Positions 6,190 to 13,027 of a DNA stretch of 15,077 bases are shown one piece after another. A program made the translations under genes and the position numbers. Position 1 is the stretch's first letter. Every line of letters begins with the position of its first letter. The notes below the pieces were generated by a model that saw nothing but the letters and a program-made list of their open reading frames with translations, did no database searches and was not told the origin of the DNA. This stretch comes from Syntrophaceae bacterium UBA2208 (GTDB lineage: Bacteria; Desulfobacterota; BSN033; UBA1163), in NCBI GenBank assembly GCA_002327885.1, contig DCUS01000189.1:19144-34220 (forward strand). The letters are read 5' to 3'.

Positions 6190-7875
6190 ATGAGAATAAG
6201 AACGACTGGAATGGTGATCCTCTTCATGTTCCTTCTTGTCCATAGAGGGGTTGAGGCGAGAAGCATTGTATTGACGAAGCACAACCTATCTGCCTCAGGC
6301 CCCGGAACGGTTAAAGCAACGGTTGAAAAGCCGGTGTGTGAATTCTGCCATACCCCTCATCATGCGGGGCAGGCTCAACCTTTGTGGAATAAAGATATCC
6401 CAGAAATCCTCTATACCACTTATCAGAGCTCTTCACTTAAAGCAGTCATTGGCCAACCGAATGGGGCTTCCAAGCTTTGTCTCTCCTGCCATGATGGAAC
6501 GGTGGCATTAGGGTTGCTCCGGAGTGAAACCCAGATTATTGCCTTTACAGGCGGAGTGGTGACGATGCCTGTCGGCAGAACAAATTTAGGCATTGATCTC
6601 TCCGATGACCATCCGGTTTCTTTTACTTATGACAGCGCCTTGGCTTCTCAGAATGGTCAGTTGGAATATCCAACGAATTTGAGAAACCCGGTGAAGCTGG
6701 ACCGATTCGGACAGCTCCAATGTACCGCTTGCCACAATCCCCATGACGATCAGTATGGAAAATTCCTGGTCATGGAAAATAGCTATTCAGCCCTCTGTAC
6801 CACCTGCCACAAAAAAACAGGTTGGCCCATCACGTCTCATCGCAGCTCAACTAAAATCTGGAATGGGGGGAGTCCGGATCCATGGCCTCACACTTCTTAT
6901 ACGACGGTTTCGGCCAATGGATGTGAAAATTGCCACCGGCCCCATACCGCAGGGGGAAGGGAAAGGCTATTGAATTACAATGTTGAAGAAGAGAATTGTT
7001 ATCCCTGCCACAACGGCAATGTGGCATCAAAAAATGTGAAGAATGAATTTATGAAACCCTATCGTCATCCCATTGAAAGCAGCCTTGGGGTCCACAGGCC
7101 GACAGAGAACCCATTGTGGGCAACTCGCCATGTGGAGTGCGGCGATTGCCATAATCCCCATGCTTCCAATTCCACTTCCGTAAGCCCACCGATGGCCTCC
7201 GGGAGGCTGGCGCAGGTTGTGGGAATCTCTTCATCCGGCACAGTCGTTGCCCCGCTTACCTACGAATATGAACTATGCTTTCGTTGCCACGCAGACAATC
7301 CCGGCACCCAGCCTCCTGTCGTGAGCCGTTACATTTTTGAACCAAATTTTCGACAAAAATTTAATCCCTCCAACGCCTCTTACCATCCTGTGGCGGCGGT
7401 TGGAAAAAATCCGGACTCCCCGAGTCTTCTCATTCCCTATACCACCTCAAGCATCATTTACTGCACCGATTGTCACAACAATGATTCGGGTCCAAATGCA
7501 GGAGGGGTTGGTCCCAATGGTCCTCATGGATCGATCTGGAGGCCTATTTTGGAAAGACAGTTTATTTACGCCGATAACACTGCGGAAAGCGCCCAGGCCT
7601 ATGCGCTTTGTTATAAATGTCATGACCGGAATTCAATATTATCGGATCGAAGTTTTGTAAAACATAAAAAACATATCGTGGACGAAAGGAGTCCTTGTAC
7701 CGCTTGCCATGACCCCCATGGCGTTGCAACGAATCCCCACCTCATTAACTTCGATAGAACGATCGTTTTTCCAAATGATCAAGGGATGCTTCGGTATGAA
7801 GATCGGGGGAGATCCGGAAATACCTGTTCCTTGAAGTGCCATAACCGCAACCATCAACCTGGACCTTCTTCTTGA
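6190..7875 (+). CDS. Dodecaheme c-type cytochrome with OmcE-like N-terminal domain
   Basis: A 561-residue secreted protein with a signal peptide (~23 residues, cut near VEA). Eleven CXXCH sites start at residues 50, 97, 178, 203, 245, 270, 317, 363, 425, 474 and 503, and a twelfth of CX3CH form lies at 546-551. Residues ~25-208 repeat the whole tetraheme protein at 446: SIVLTKHNLS, CEFCHTPHHA, PLWN, IGQP, CLSCHDGTVA, DDHPVSFTYDSALASQ, NPHDD and SALCTTCHKK. All four shared non-motif histidines (H31, H57, H141, H185) are kept. The remaining eight hemes are more widely spaced. GGAGGG at 6175-6180 fits the ATG at 6190 (nine bases) or the GTG at 6187 (six bases). Probably a cell-surface or outer-membrane-associated cytochrome. 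The shared domain suggests that it contacts the tetraheme polymer. No homologue of this exact layout is known to me. Confidence 0.87.
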   Translation: MRIRTTGMVILFMFLLVHRGVEARSIVLTKHNLSASGPGTVKATVEKPVCEFCHTPHHAGQAQPLWNKDIPEILYTTYQSSSLKAVIGQPNGASKLCLSCHDGTVALGLLRSETQIIAFTGGVVTMPVGRTNLGIDLSDDHPVSFTYDSALASQNGQLEYPTNLRNPVKLDRFGQLQCTACHNPHDDQYGKFLVMENSYSALCTTCHKKTGWPITSHRSSTKIWNGGSPDPWPHTSYTTVSANGCENCHRPHTAGGRERLLNYNVEEENCYPCHNGNVASKNVKNEFMKPYRHPIESSLGVHRPTENPLWATRHVECGDCHNPHASNSTSVSPPMASGRLAQVVGISSSGTVVAPLTYEYELCFRCHADNPGTQPPVVSRYIFEPNFRQKFNPSNASYHPVAAVGKNPDSPSLLIPYTTSSIIYCTDCHNNDSGPNAGGVGPNGPHGSIWRPILERQFIYADNTAESAQAYALCYKCHDRNSILSDRSFVKHKKHIVDERSPCTACHDPHGVATNPHLINFDRTIVFPNDQGMLRYEDRGRSGNTCSLKCHNRNHQPGPSS

Positions 7876-7982
7876 GAGGAAGAGAGCTATCTGATGACAG
7901 GGGCTTTCGGGATGATACAGGGTCAATAAATGCCAAAGGAATCACGGAGGAAAAGATTTCTTGTCAGGAGTATTTTTAAATT

Positions 7983-8963
7983 TTACCAGTCCTCTTTAAA
8001 AATGGATTGGAGGGCCTTTTTATATTCCGATAAGGCACGTTCTTTCTGCCCTTCCTTTTCATAAAGTCTTCCGAGATGATAATGGATCTCGGGTATCTCC
8101 TGTCCCTTTTTCGGCAGATCTTCCAATTTCTCGATGGCTTTCGAATTTTCCCCCATCGATTCTAAAGCCAAAGCGATTCCGATGGAGCCCTGCCTTAAAT
8201 TGGGATTCAGTCCCATTCCCCTCTCGAAAAGTTGGATGGCCTCTTTTGGATTCTTCTCTTTCAAATAAATCATCCCAAGAGCAATATGGGCATCGGCATG
8301 GTCTGGATCAAGTTGAATCGCCTTCATGAGTTCTTCTTTGGCCCTCGCGCTTGACCCCTTTTCAAGAAAATTTTTGCCCAGATTAAAATGGCGCTGAGCC
8401 TTCTTCTTGTTCTCCGGCAGAAGAGCTTCCTTTGGATGCCGTTCCTTCTCCCATTCCTCGGCGGTCTTCTTTCCCATGGCGACTAAGACTTCTCCCTCCG
8501 CGTCCTCATCCAAGGAGTGGGTGAATGGAAACACACTGAGAAGCCTTTTCTCCTCGTCCAATATCCCGACGGTTGGAATAACATGCACCCCATAGGCGCC
8601 ATAAACCTCCCTCTTTTCATCAAGAAGAATATAATGGGACCAGAGATGCTCCTGCTTTAACTTTTTAACCTTTTCTTTTGAATCGGGATCTGAAGTAATA
8701 GAAATAAACTGAAGACCTTCTCCTTTAAACCGCCGGTAAAGGCTTTCCAACCGGTTCATGATACTCAAAGATCTTTTCTCCTTCGTAGCGGTATCGCTCC
8801 CCCAGAAGAGAAGGGTCACTTTTCCCCCTTTGATCGATGAAAGGGTAAACTCTTTCCCTTCGATATCCTTGAGCTGAATTTCAGGAACTTTTTTTCCAAT
8901 CTCCAGGGTGCGAAAGGCAAGGGCGAACGAGGGAGAGGTCATTCCAAACAGGAATGAAAGCAA
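7983..8963 (-). CDS. Secreted thioredoxin-fold/TPR protein lacking the CXXC active site
   Basis: Numbered from the TTG at 8963 (326 residues). A leader ending in ALA is followed by a TlpA/AhpC-like thioredoxin domain (~20-165) with KVTLLFWGSDTATKEK, SITSD and the cis-proline VIPTVGIL (P130). Where the family has W-C-x-x-C, this protein has D57-T-A-T-K61, and there is no cysteine anywhere, so it cannot do thiol-disulfide exchange. Residues ~185-320 are three to four TPR units (e.g. AHIALGMIYLKEKNPKEAIQLFERG), a protein-binding module. It is likely a periplasmic chaperone or scaffold. It follows the 16-heme gene on the same strand. The start is uncertain: the frame stays open to 9026, the TTG has no ribosome binding site and gives a short leader. 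An ATC at 9005, four bases after GGGGGGAG (9017-9010), would give a complete signal peptide (NKRDSLYW then hydrophobic) and 340 residues. Confidence 0.78.
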   Translation of the reverse strand: MLSFLFGMTSPSFALAFRTLEIGKKVPEIQLKDIEGKEFTLSSIKGGKVTLLFWGSDTATKEKRSLSIMNRLESLYRRFKGEGLQFISITSDPDSKEKVKKLKQEHLWSHYILLDEKREVYGAYGVHVIPTVGILDEEKRLLSVFPFTHSLDEDAEGEVLVAMGKKTAEEWEKERHPKEALLPENKKKAQRHFNLGKNFLEKGSSARAKEELMKAIQLDPDHADAHIALGMIYLKEKNPKEAIQLFERGMGLNPNLRQGSIGIALALESMGENSKAIEKLEDLPKKGQEIPEIHYHLGRLYEKEGQKERALSEYKKALQSIFKEDW

Positions 8964-9063
8964 GAATAGAAAAACGAACCAGTAAAGACTGTCTCTCTTA
9001 TTGATTTTTCTCCCCCCAAATTTTTATCCCGGAAGACTCAAACGAAAAAAGATAAGAGTTTTT

Positions 9064-10746
9064 TCAATATTTCACAGGCTTCACCTGATCATAAGAAAAT
9101 GGTTTGTGGCAACCCACGACGCACGTTCCCCCCGTGGGGGTCTTTGTAAATTGAATGGGATAACTCCACATTTTTCCGTAAGGAACTTCTTGCCTGACGT
9201 GTTTCGGTTGATTTCCGGAGTGGGCCTCATGACATGCCTTGCAGCTTCTTCCCTTCTTTTCCTTATTGACGTGAATAAAATGGAGATTACGATCTCCGTT
9301 GCGGAAACCCGTTAATTCAAGAGTCTTGGCATGAAGGGCGATATCCTTATTGTGGCAGTCGAAACAGATGGCATAGTTTTCTGTTTTATAGGGAATGTAA
9401 AATTCAGCCGGGAAATAATTTCTCAAAATCTTTGGGTAAGACGAGCCATGAGTTTCATGGCAAGAGGCGCAGTCATTCTGCACAACAGGCCCATGAAAAA
9501 ACTTACTTGTTTTGACCTTTTCGCCGAGATCTTTGTGACAGGTGAAGCAAATCTCCTTGAGGGGTGCCTTTAAGAGTTTCTCAAAGTCAGTGAAATGAGC
9601 CCCGTGGCATGATGAGCACTCTCCTTTTTGAACGGGTTGGTGGGGGAACTTTGCCTGCGCAATAGATTGGGTTGTTTTGGGATGGATGGATTGATGACAC
9701 TCAATGCACATCTGATTTTGGGCTTTTCGTAGCAGAGCCTTCTGTGAGGAAGCATGAGGGTCATGGCACTCCTGACAATTCTCGTTGATGATGGGGTGGA
9801 TATACTTTTTTTTCAACCCCTTCTCGATATCCTCATGACAGGAAAAGCAGATCTTTTCTGAAGGCAAGGTCAATAATTTCTTGTTGGGAGAGGAATGAGC
9901 TTTGTGGCAAGCGATACAATCCCCTCCTCCTTTGAGTGGTTCGTGAAGGTTGCTCTGTCTGATGAGCTTAGAATCATGGCAATTAAAGCAGAGATCTTGC
10001 TGGGAGGAGCCTTTGAGTTGAAATTTTAGGGAAGATTGGTGCGGATCATGACAATCGCTGCAACCTCCTTCTGATACGGGTGAATGGATCACCTTCCCCT
10101 TAAACTCTTCCGCCTGGGCATCGTGGCAGATATAACATCCCTCCCCCCCCGGTCTGGTGATGATATTCTTAAAAGGTGTTCCATGGGGATTATGGCAGGC
10201 AATACATGTTCCCGAGCCGACCGGACCATGGACAAACTTTCCTTTGCCCATCTGAGGATGGCACTGAGCAGAGGTACAGGTAGCACTGGGGATCATTTTT
10301 TTATAGGAGGCAGGCTCTCCCTTCAGGTGATGACAATCTTGGCATTGTTCTTCTCTCTCTAAAGGGGAATGAATGAAATAGGGTTTAAAGCCTTCCGGTG
10401 GTTTAGCCTCCTCTTTCGAAAAGTAGATAAAGAGCTTTTGTGAGGTGCGTCCACTTTGATCCAGAATAGAAATTTCATTCACCCCTTTTTTGAGACGAAT
10501 TGAAGCGGTAAAGGCCCCTTTCATGATAGGGACGGTTGGTCCTCCCAACACCTCCCCACCCTTCACCTGGCATGTGACATTCTTAACAGAGGAGTCCGTA
10601 ACGAGTCCGATCACTCTGATTTTCTCCCATTTGACCATGCACCGGTCAACGGGATAGACAATACGGAAACTCTCGTTAGAAGCCCAGGGATGATTTGGCA
10701 ACAAAAAGAAAAAGCCCAAGATAACCGTGAGAAGTATATGCCTCAT
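9064..10746 (-). CDS. 16-heme c-type cytochrome with N-terminal Ig-like segment
   Basis: From the ATG at 10746 (GGAGG at 10759-10755, eight bases upstream) this is a 560-residue secreted protein; the frame is open to 10800 but the shorter start gives a clean signal peptide (MRHILLTVILGFFFLLP). Residues ~25-110 look like a beta-rich, Ig-like domain (FRIVYPVD, KNVTCQVKGG, GAFTASIRLKKGVNEISI) with two cysteines, 36 and 59. Heme sites follow: fourteen CXXCH starting at 135, 181, 204, 229, 253, 277, 300, 324, 347, 377, 400, 426, 461 and 502, one CX4CH (157-163) and one CX3CH (542-547), sixteen in all. They come in repeating doubled-CXXCH units of ~47 residues (H-x-P-V..GxCxxCHxPH..LL..CxxCH). Such a chain suits a long periplasmic or cell-surface electron wire. 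It is the first gene of the - strand unit, converging on the barrel/NHL cluster. It is a paralogue in style, not in layout, of the 12-heme protein. Confidence 0.87.
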   Translation of the reverse strand: MRHILLTVILGFFFLLPNHPWASNESFRIVYPVDRCMVKWEKIRVIGLVTDSSVKNVTCQVKGGEVLGGPTVPIMKGAFTASIRLKKGVNEISILDQSGRTSQKLFIYFSKEEAKPPEGFKPYFIHSPLEREEQCQDCHHLKGEPASYKKMIPSATCTSAQCHPQMGKGKFVHGPVGSGTCIACHNPHGTPFKNIITRPGGEGCYICHDAQAEEFKGKVIHSPVSEGGCSDCHDPHQSSLKFQLKGSSQQDLCFNCHDSKLIRQSNLHEPLKGGGDCIACHKAHSSPNKKLLTLPSEKICFSCHEDIEKGLKKKYIHPIINENCQECHDPHASSQKALLRKAQNQMCIECHQSIHPKTTQSIAQAKFPHQPVQKGECSSCHGAHFTDFEKLLKAPLKEICFTCHKDLGEKVKTSKFFHGPVVQNDCASCHETHGSSYPKILRNYFPAEFYIPYKTENYAICFDCHNKDIALHAKTLELTGFRNGDRNLHFIHVNKEKKGRSCKACHEAHSGNQPKHVRQEVPYGKMWSYPIQFTKTPTGGTCVVGCHKPFSYDQVKPVKY

Positions 10747-10879
10747 TTCTCCATCCTCCAAATTGCTAAGATTCAATGAATCAAAAATATGATGCATCAA
10801 AAAGTATGGTTTAAATTACTTAGCAGATATAGTATTAAAATACAATAGGTTTTTTTACCTTTTCCCTTCATAATCCTTT

Positions 10880-10908
10880 TTGATTTTTAGCGACTTCCAT
10901 GGTAAAAA
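10880..10908 (+). promoter_or_regulatory. Weak sigma70-type promoter candidate for the DUF2180-like gene
   Basis: TTGATT at 10880-10885 and TAAAAA at 10903-10908 are 17 bases apart, with TG at 10900-10901 in extended -10 position. This lies in the AT-rich divergent gap between the 16-heme gene and the gene at 10984. The -10 box is imperfect. Confidence 0.3.
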
Positions 10909-10937
10909 TAAATATATAGATTCACTTACCGTTAACC

Positions 10938-10962
10938 CCGTTTAGAGATCAATCTCTAACGG
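10938..10962. promoter_or_regulatory. Near-perfect inverted repeat in the divergent gap (possible operator or leader hairpin)
   Basis: CCGTTTAGAGAT (10938-10949) pairs with ATCTCTAACGG (10952-10962), with a two-base centre and one unpaired base. It ends eight bases before the ribosome binding site (GGGAGG, 10971-10976) of the gene at 10984. It could be a repressor site or a hairpin in the mRNA leader affecting translation. No T run follows, so it is not a normal terminator. Confidence 0.45.
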
Positions 10963-10983
10963 AGTAAAAAGGGAGGAAAGACA

Positions 10984-11220
10984 ATGAAATGTTATGTGTG
11001 CGCAAAGCAGGGAATGGATAAGGATGCGGTGGCGATTTGTATTATCTGTGGAATGGGGCTCTGCATGGGGCATGCCTTCAAAGAGGAATTATTGGTAAAG
11101 GATATTATTGATTGGGGGTTTGGAGAGGAACGGATCGAATATCCCCATACCCTCCCCCGGTTTATCTGCGCCGAATGCAAACTGGCAAGAGAGCAGAGAA
11201 TCAGGGTGGAAAGAAAATGA
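10984..11220 (+). CDS. Small cysteine-rich protein resembling DUF2180, probable zinc-binding
   Basis: A 78-residue cytoplasmic protein with no signal peptide. Cysteines come in pairs: C3-x-x-C6, C19-x-x-C22 with C27 and H30 (the block ICGMGLCMGH), and C62-x-x-C65. This is the layout of a small treble-clef/zinc-ribbon-like protein. The start MKCYVC, the block AVAICIICGMGLCM and the later TLPRFICAEC match my memory of the DUF2180 family, best known from methanogenic archaea and of unknown function. GGGAGG at 10971-10976 is seven bases from the ATG. It is divergent to the 16-heme gene and 95 bases ahead of the receiver gene. The family call is from memory; its role is unknown. Confidence 0.75.
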   Translation: MKCYVCAKQGMDKDAVAICIICGMGLCMGHAFKEELLVKDIIDWGFGEERIEYPHTLPRFICAECKLAREQRIRVERK

Positions 11221-11315
11221 AAGTTGTGAGCTCTGAGTCAAGGGGTTAGAGGTAAGAAATAAATTTCGTCTAAAAAAGAGTTGTTTTTTCTAAAAAGATT
11301 AACAATAATATTCTT

Positions 11316-11684
11316 ATGAAGAAGAAAATTCTGGTCGTTGAAGACGAGGATAGTCTGAGGCTTCTCTATGAGGAGGAACTGAAATCAGAGGGGTATGAGG
11401 TTCTCACGGCCGGGAATGGAAGAGAGGCCATTCAGCAGCTGGAAATAGGGAAGCCCGATCTGATCATTCTCGATATCGTTATGCCCGTGATGGATGGGAT
11501 GGAAGCCCTCGGGCGGATCGTCGGCAAAGAGAGAAAGATCCCCATTATTCTTAATACCTCTTACTCAGGGTATCGGGAGGATTTTATGAGTTGGGCGGCC
11601 GACGCCTATGTGACAAAGTCCGCTGACCTCAGTGAATTGAAAAAGAAGATCCGTGAACTCCTCGAGAAAGGGAAAACCCCGTGA
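11316..11684 (+). CDS. Stand-alone response regulator receiver (CheY-like) protein
   Basis: A 122-residue single receiver domain. Acidic pocket residues are E9/D10, the phosphoacceptor is D53 in LIILDIVMP, the switch threonine is T81 in ILNTSYSG, and the conserved lysine is K101 in YVTKSADL. There is no DNA-binding or other output domain, and no histidine kinase gene lies nearby, so the partner kinase is elsewhere. The stop codon overlaps the GTG start of glgC by four bases (GTGA), which means translational coupling. The ATG has no visible ribosome binding site, although MKKKILVVEDE is the natural start for the family. Linking a receiver to ADP-glucose pyrophosphorylase suggests phosphorylation-dependent control of glycogen synthesis or a shared expression need. 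This is inference. Confidence 0.9.
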   Translation: MKKKILVVEDEDSLRLLYEEELKSEGYEVLTAGNGREAIQQLEIGKPDLIILDIVMPVMDGMEALGRIVGKERKIPIILNTSYSGYREDFMSWAADAYVTKSADLSELKKKIRELLEKGKTP

Positions 11685-12886
11685 AGAAAGTCCTGGCCAT
11701 GATCTTAGCGGGAGGCCGTGGGGAGAGACTCTATCCCCTCACTCGGGATCGAGCCAAACCCGCTGTTCCGTTCGGCGCCATTTACCGGATCGTTGACTTC
11801 ACCCTTTCCAACTGCCTCAATTCCGGAATCCGCCGCATCTATGCCCTCACCCAGTATAAATCCATCTCGCTCCATCGTCATATCCAGTTGGGATGGAACA
11901 TCCTTTCCGCACCATTAGGAGAGTTCATTGAAGCCGTTCCCGCCCAGCAGAGAATTAATGAGCACTGGTATCAGGGCACAGCCGATGCGATTTTCCAGAA
12001 CATTTACACCTTGCAAGTGGAAAGGCCCGACCTCGTTCTGATCCTCTCCGGCGATCACATTTATAAAATGGACTACCGAAAGATGATTGCCTACCATTTG
12101 GAAAAAGAGGCGGATCTGACGGTCGGTGCGCTCCGGATGGATCAACGGCTATCCAGGGAGTTTGGCGTGGTCGAGATAGATGGGGATTGGCGGATCATTG
12201 GTTTTCAAGAGAAACCTGAAGAACCGAGAACGATTCCCGGAGACCCCGGAGGGATCCTGGCCTCCATGGGGATTTATGTGTTCAATACCGAGCTATTGGT
12301 GAGGCGGTTGATTGAGGATGCCCGATCCGATTCGAACCATGACTTCGGTAAAGATATCCTTCCCATGATGATTGGTAAAGATCAGGTCTTTGCTTTTGAT
12401 TTCAGACAAGGAGATTACGGTGGAACGGGGTACTGGAGAGATGTGGGGACGATCGATGCGTACTATGAAGCGAATATGGATTTGATCTCTGTGACCCCTC
12501 AACTTAGTCTCTATGATCCCCAGTGGCCTATCCTGACCTATCAACCCACCTCCCCCCCGGCCAAAACCGTTTGGATTGAAGAGGGAAGGGTGGGTTCAGC
12601 CCTCAACTCGATCATTTCCAATGGTTGCATTATCAGCGGTGGAAATGTCAAACGCTCCGTCCTCTCACCGAAAGTGATGGTTCACAGCTTTGCAGAGGTT
12701 GAAGATTCCATCCTCCTGGAAGGAGTGGATGTTGGAAGGAATGCGAAGATCAAGAGGACGATCATCGACAAAGAGGTTCAGATTCCCCCGGGAATGGAAA
12801 TTGGCTACCACCTGGAGGAAGATGCGAAACGATTCACGGTGACCAACTCAGAGATTGTCGTGGTTCCCAAAGGGATCCGGCTTTAA
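11681..12886 (+). CDS. glgC: Glucose-1-phosphate adenylyltransferase (ADP-glucose pyrophosphorylase)
   Basis: A 401-residue enzyme that makes ADP-glucose from ATP and glucose 1-phosphate, the committed step of bacterial glycogen synthesis, in the cytoplasm. Landmarks in order: nucleotide loop LAGGRGERLYPLT (9-21) with AKPAVPFG, IVDFTLSNC, HWYQGTADA (95-103), LSGDHIYKMDY (122-132), GVVEID, the substrate-site block FQEKPEEP (175-182), SMGIYVFN, HDFGKDILP, GYWRDVGT (250-257), then a C-terminal beta-helix with ISGGNVKRSVLSP. Length is normal for the shorter GlgC type (E. coli 431). The start is a GTG overlapping the receiver gene's stop. No glycogen synthase or branching enzyme gene follows in the window, so it pairs with the receiver rather than with a full glg operon. 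Confidence 0.95.
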   Translation: MKKVLAMILAGGRGERLYPLTRDRAKPAVPFGAIYRIVDFTLSNCLNSGIRRIYALTQYKSISLHRHIQLGWNILSAPLGEFIEAVPAQQRINEHWYQGTADAIFQNIYTLQVERPDLVLILSGDHIYKMDYRKMIAYHLEKEADLTVGALRMDQRLSREFGVVEIDGDWRIIGFQEKPEEPRTIPGDPGGILASMGIYVFNTELLVRRLIEDARSDSNHDFGKDILPMMIGKDQVFAFDFRQGDYGGTGYWRDVGTIDAYYEANMDLISVTPQLSLYDPQWPILTYQPTSPPAKTVWIEEGRVGSALNSIISNGCIISGGNVKRSVLSPKVMVHSFAEVEDSILLEGVDVGRNAKIKRTIIDKEVQIPPGMEIGYHLEEDAKRFTVTNSEIVVVPKGIRL

Positions 12887-12945
12887 TTCCATCCGATTGC
12901 TCCGTTTTTTTTATTCCCCTATCTCACCCAGAGGGCTTTTTCTTC

Positions 12946-12974
12946 TTGACTCAATGGATTAAAAAATTTAGTAT
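12946..12974 (+). promoter_or_regulatory. Sigma70-type promoter for the AMP ligase
   Basis: TTGACT at 12946-12951 and TAGTAT at 12969-12974 are separated by the ideal 17 bases. Transcription would begin near 12981, leaving a leader of about 47 bases before the ATG at 13028. It shows that the ligase gene is not simply part of the glgC unit. Confidence 0.55.
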
Positions 12975-13027
12975 CCACTCTATCCCATTCTAAATTATTT
13001 CTATTTGTTCTGTAGATAGAAGCGGCC

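Noticed and set aside
6569..6579. Partial copy of the 1234-1253 palindrome core (CCTGTCGGCAG)
   Set aside because: It lies inside the 12-heme gene and reads as codons for MPVGR. Only 11 bases match and the flanking arms are missing, so chance is the likelier explanation.
7876..7982. Bidirectional terminator between the converging 12-heme and thioredoxin-like genes
   Set aside because: A 7-bp stem (7865-7871 with 7876-7882, one G-T pair) overlaps the stop codon but no T run follows on either strand. I see no convincing terminator in this gap.
10747..10800. 18-residue upstream extension of the 16-heme cytochrome
   Set aside because: The internal ATG at 10746 has a good ribosome binding site and starts a clean signal peptide; the extension would spoil it.
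11281..11311. Promoter TTGTTT / TAATAT just before the receiver gene
   Set aside because: The spacing is 19 bases and the implied start would fall at or after the ATG at 11316, so it is unlikely to work for this gene.
12887..12945. Terminator after glgC
   Set aside because: Runs of T occur at 12905-12912 and near 12937-12941, but no stable stem precedes either of them.
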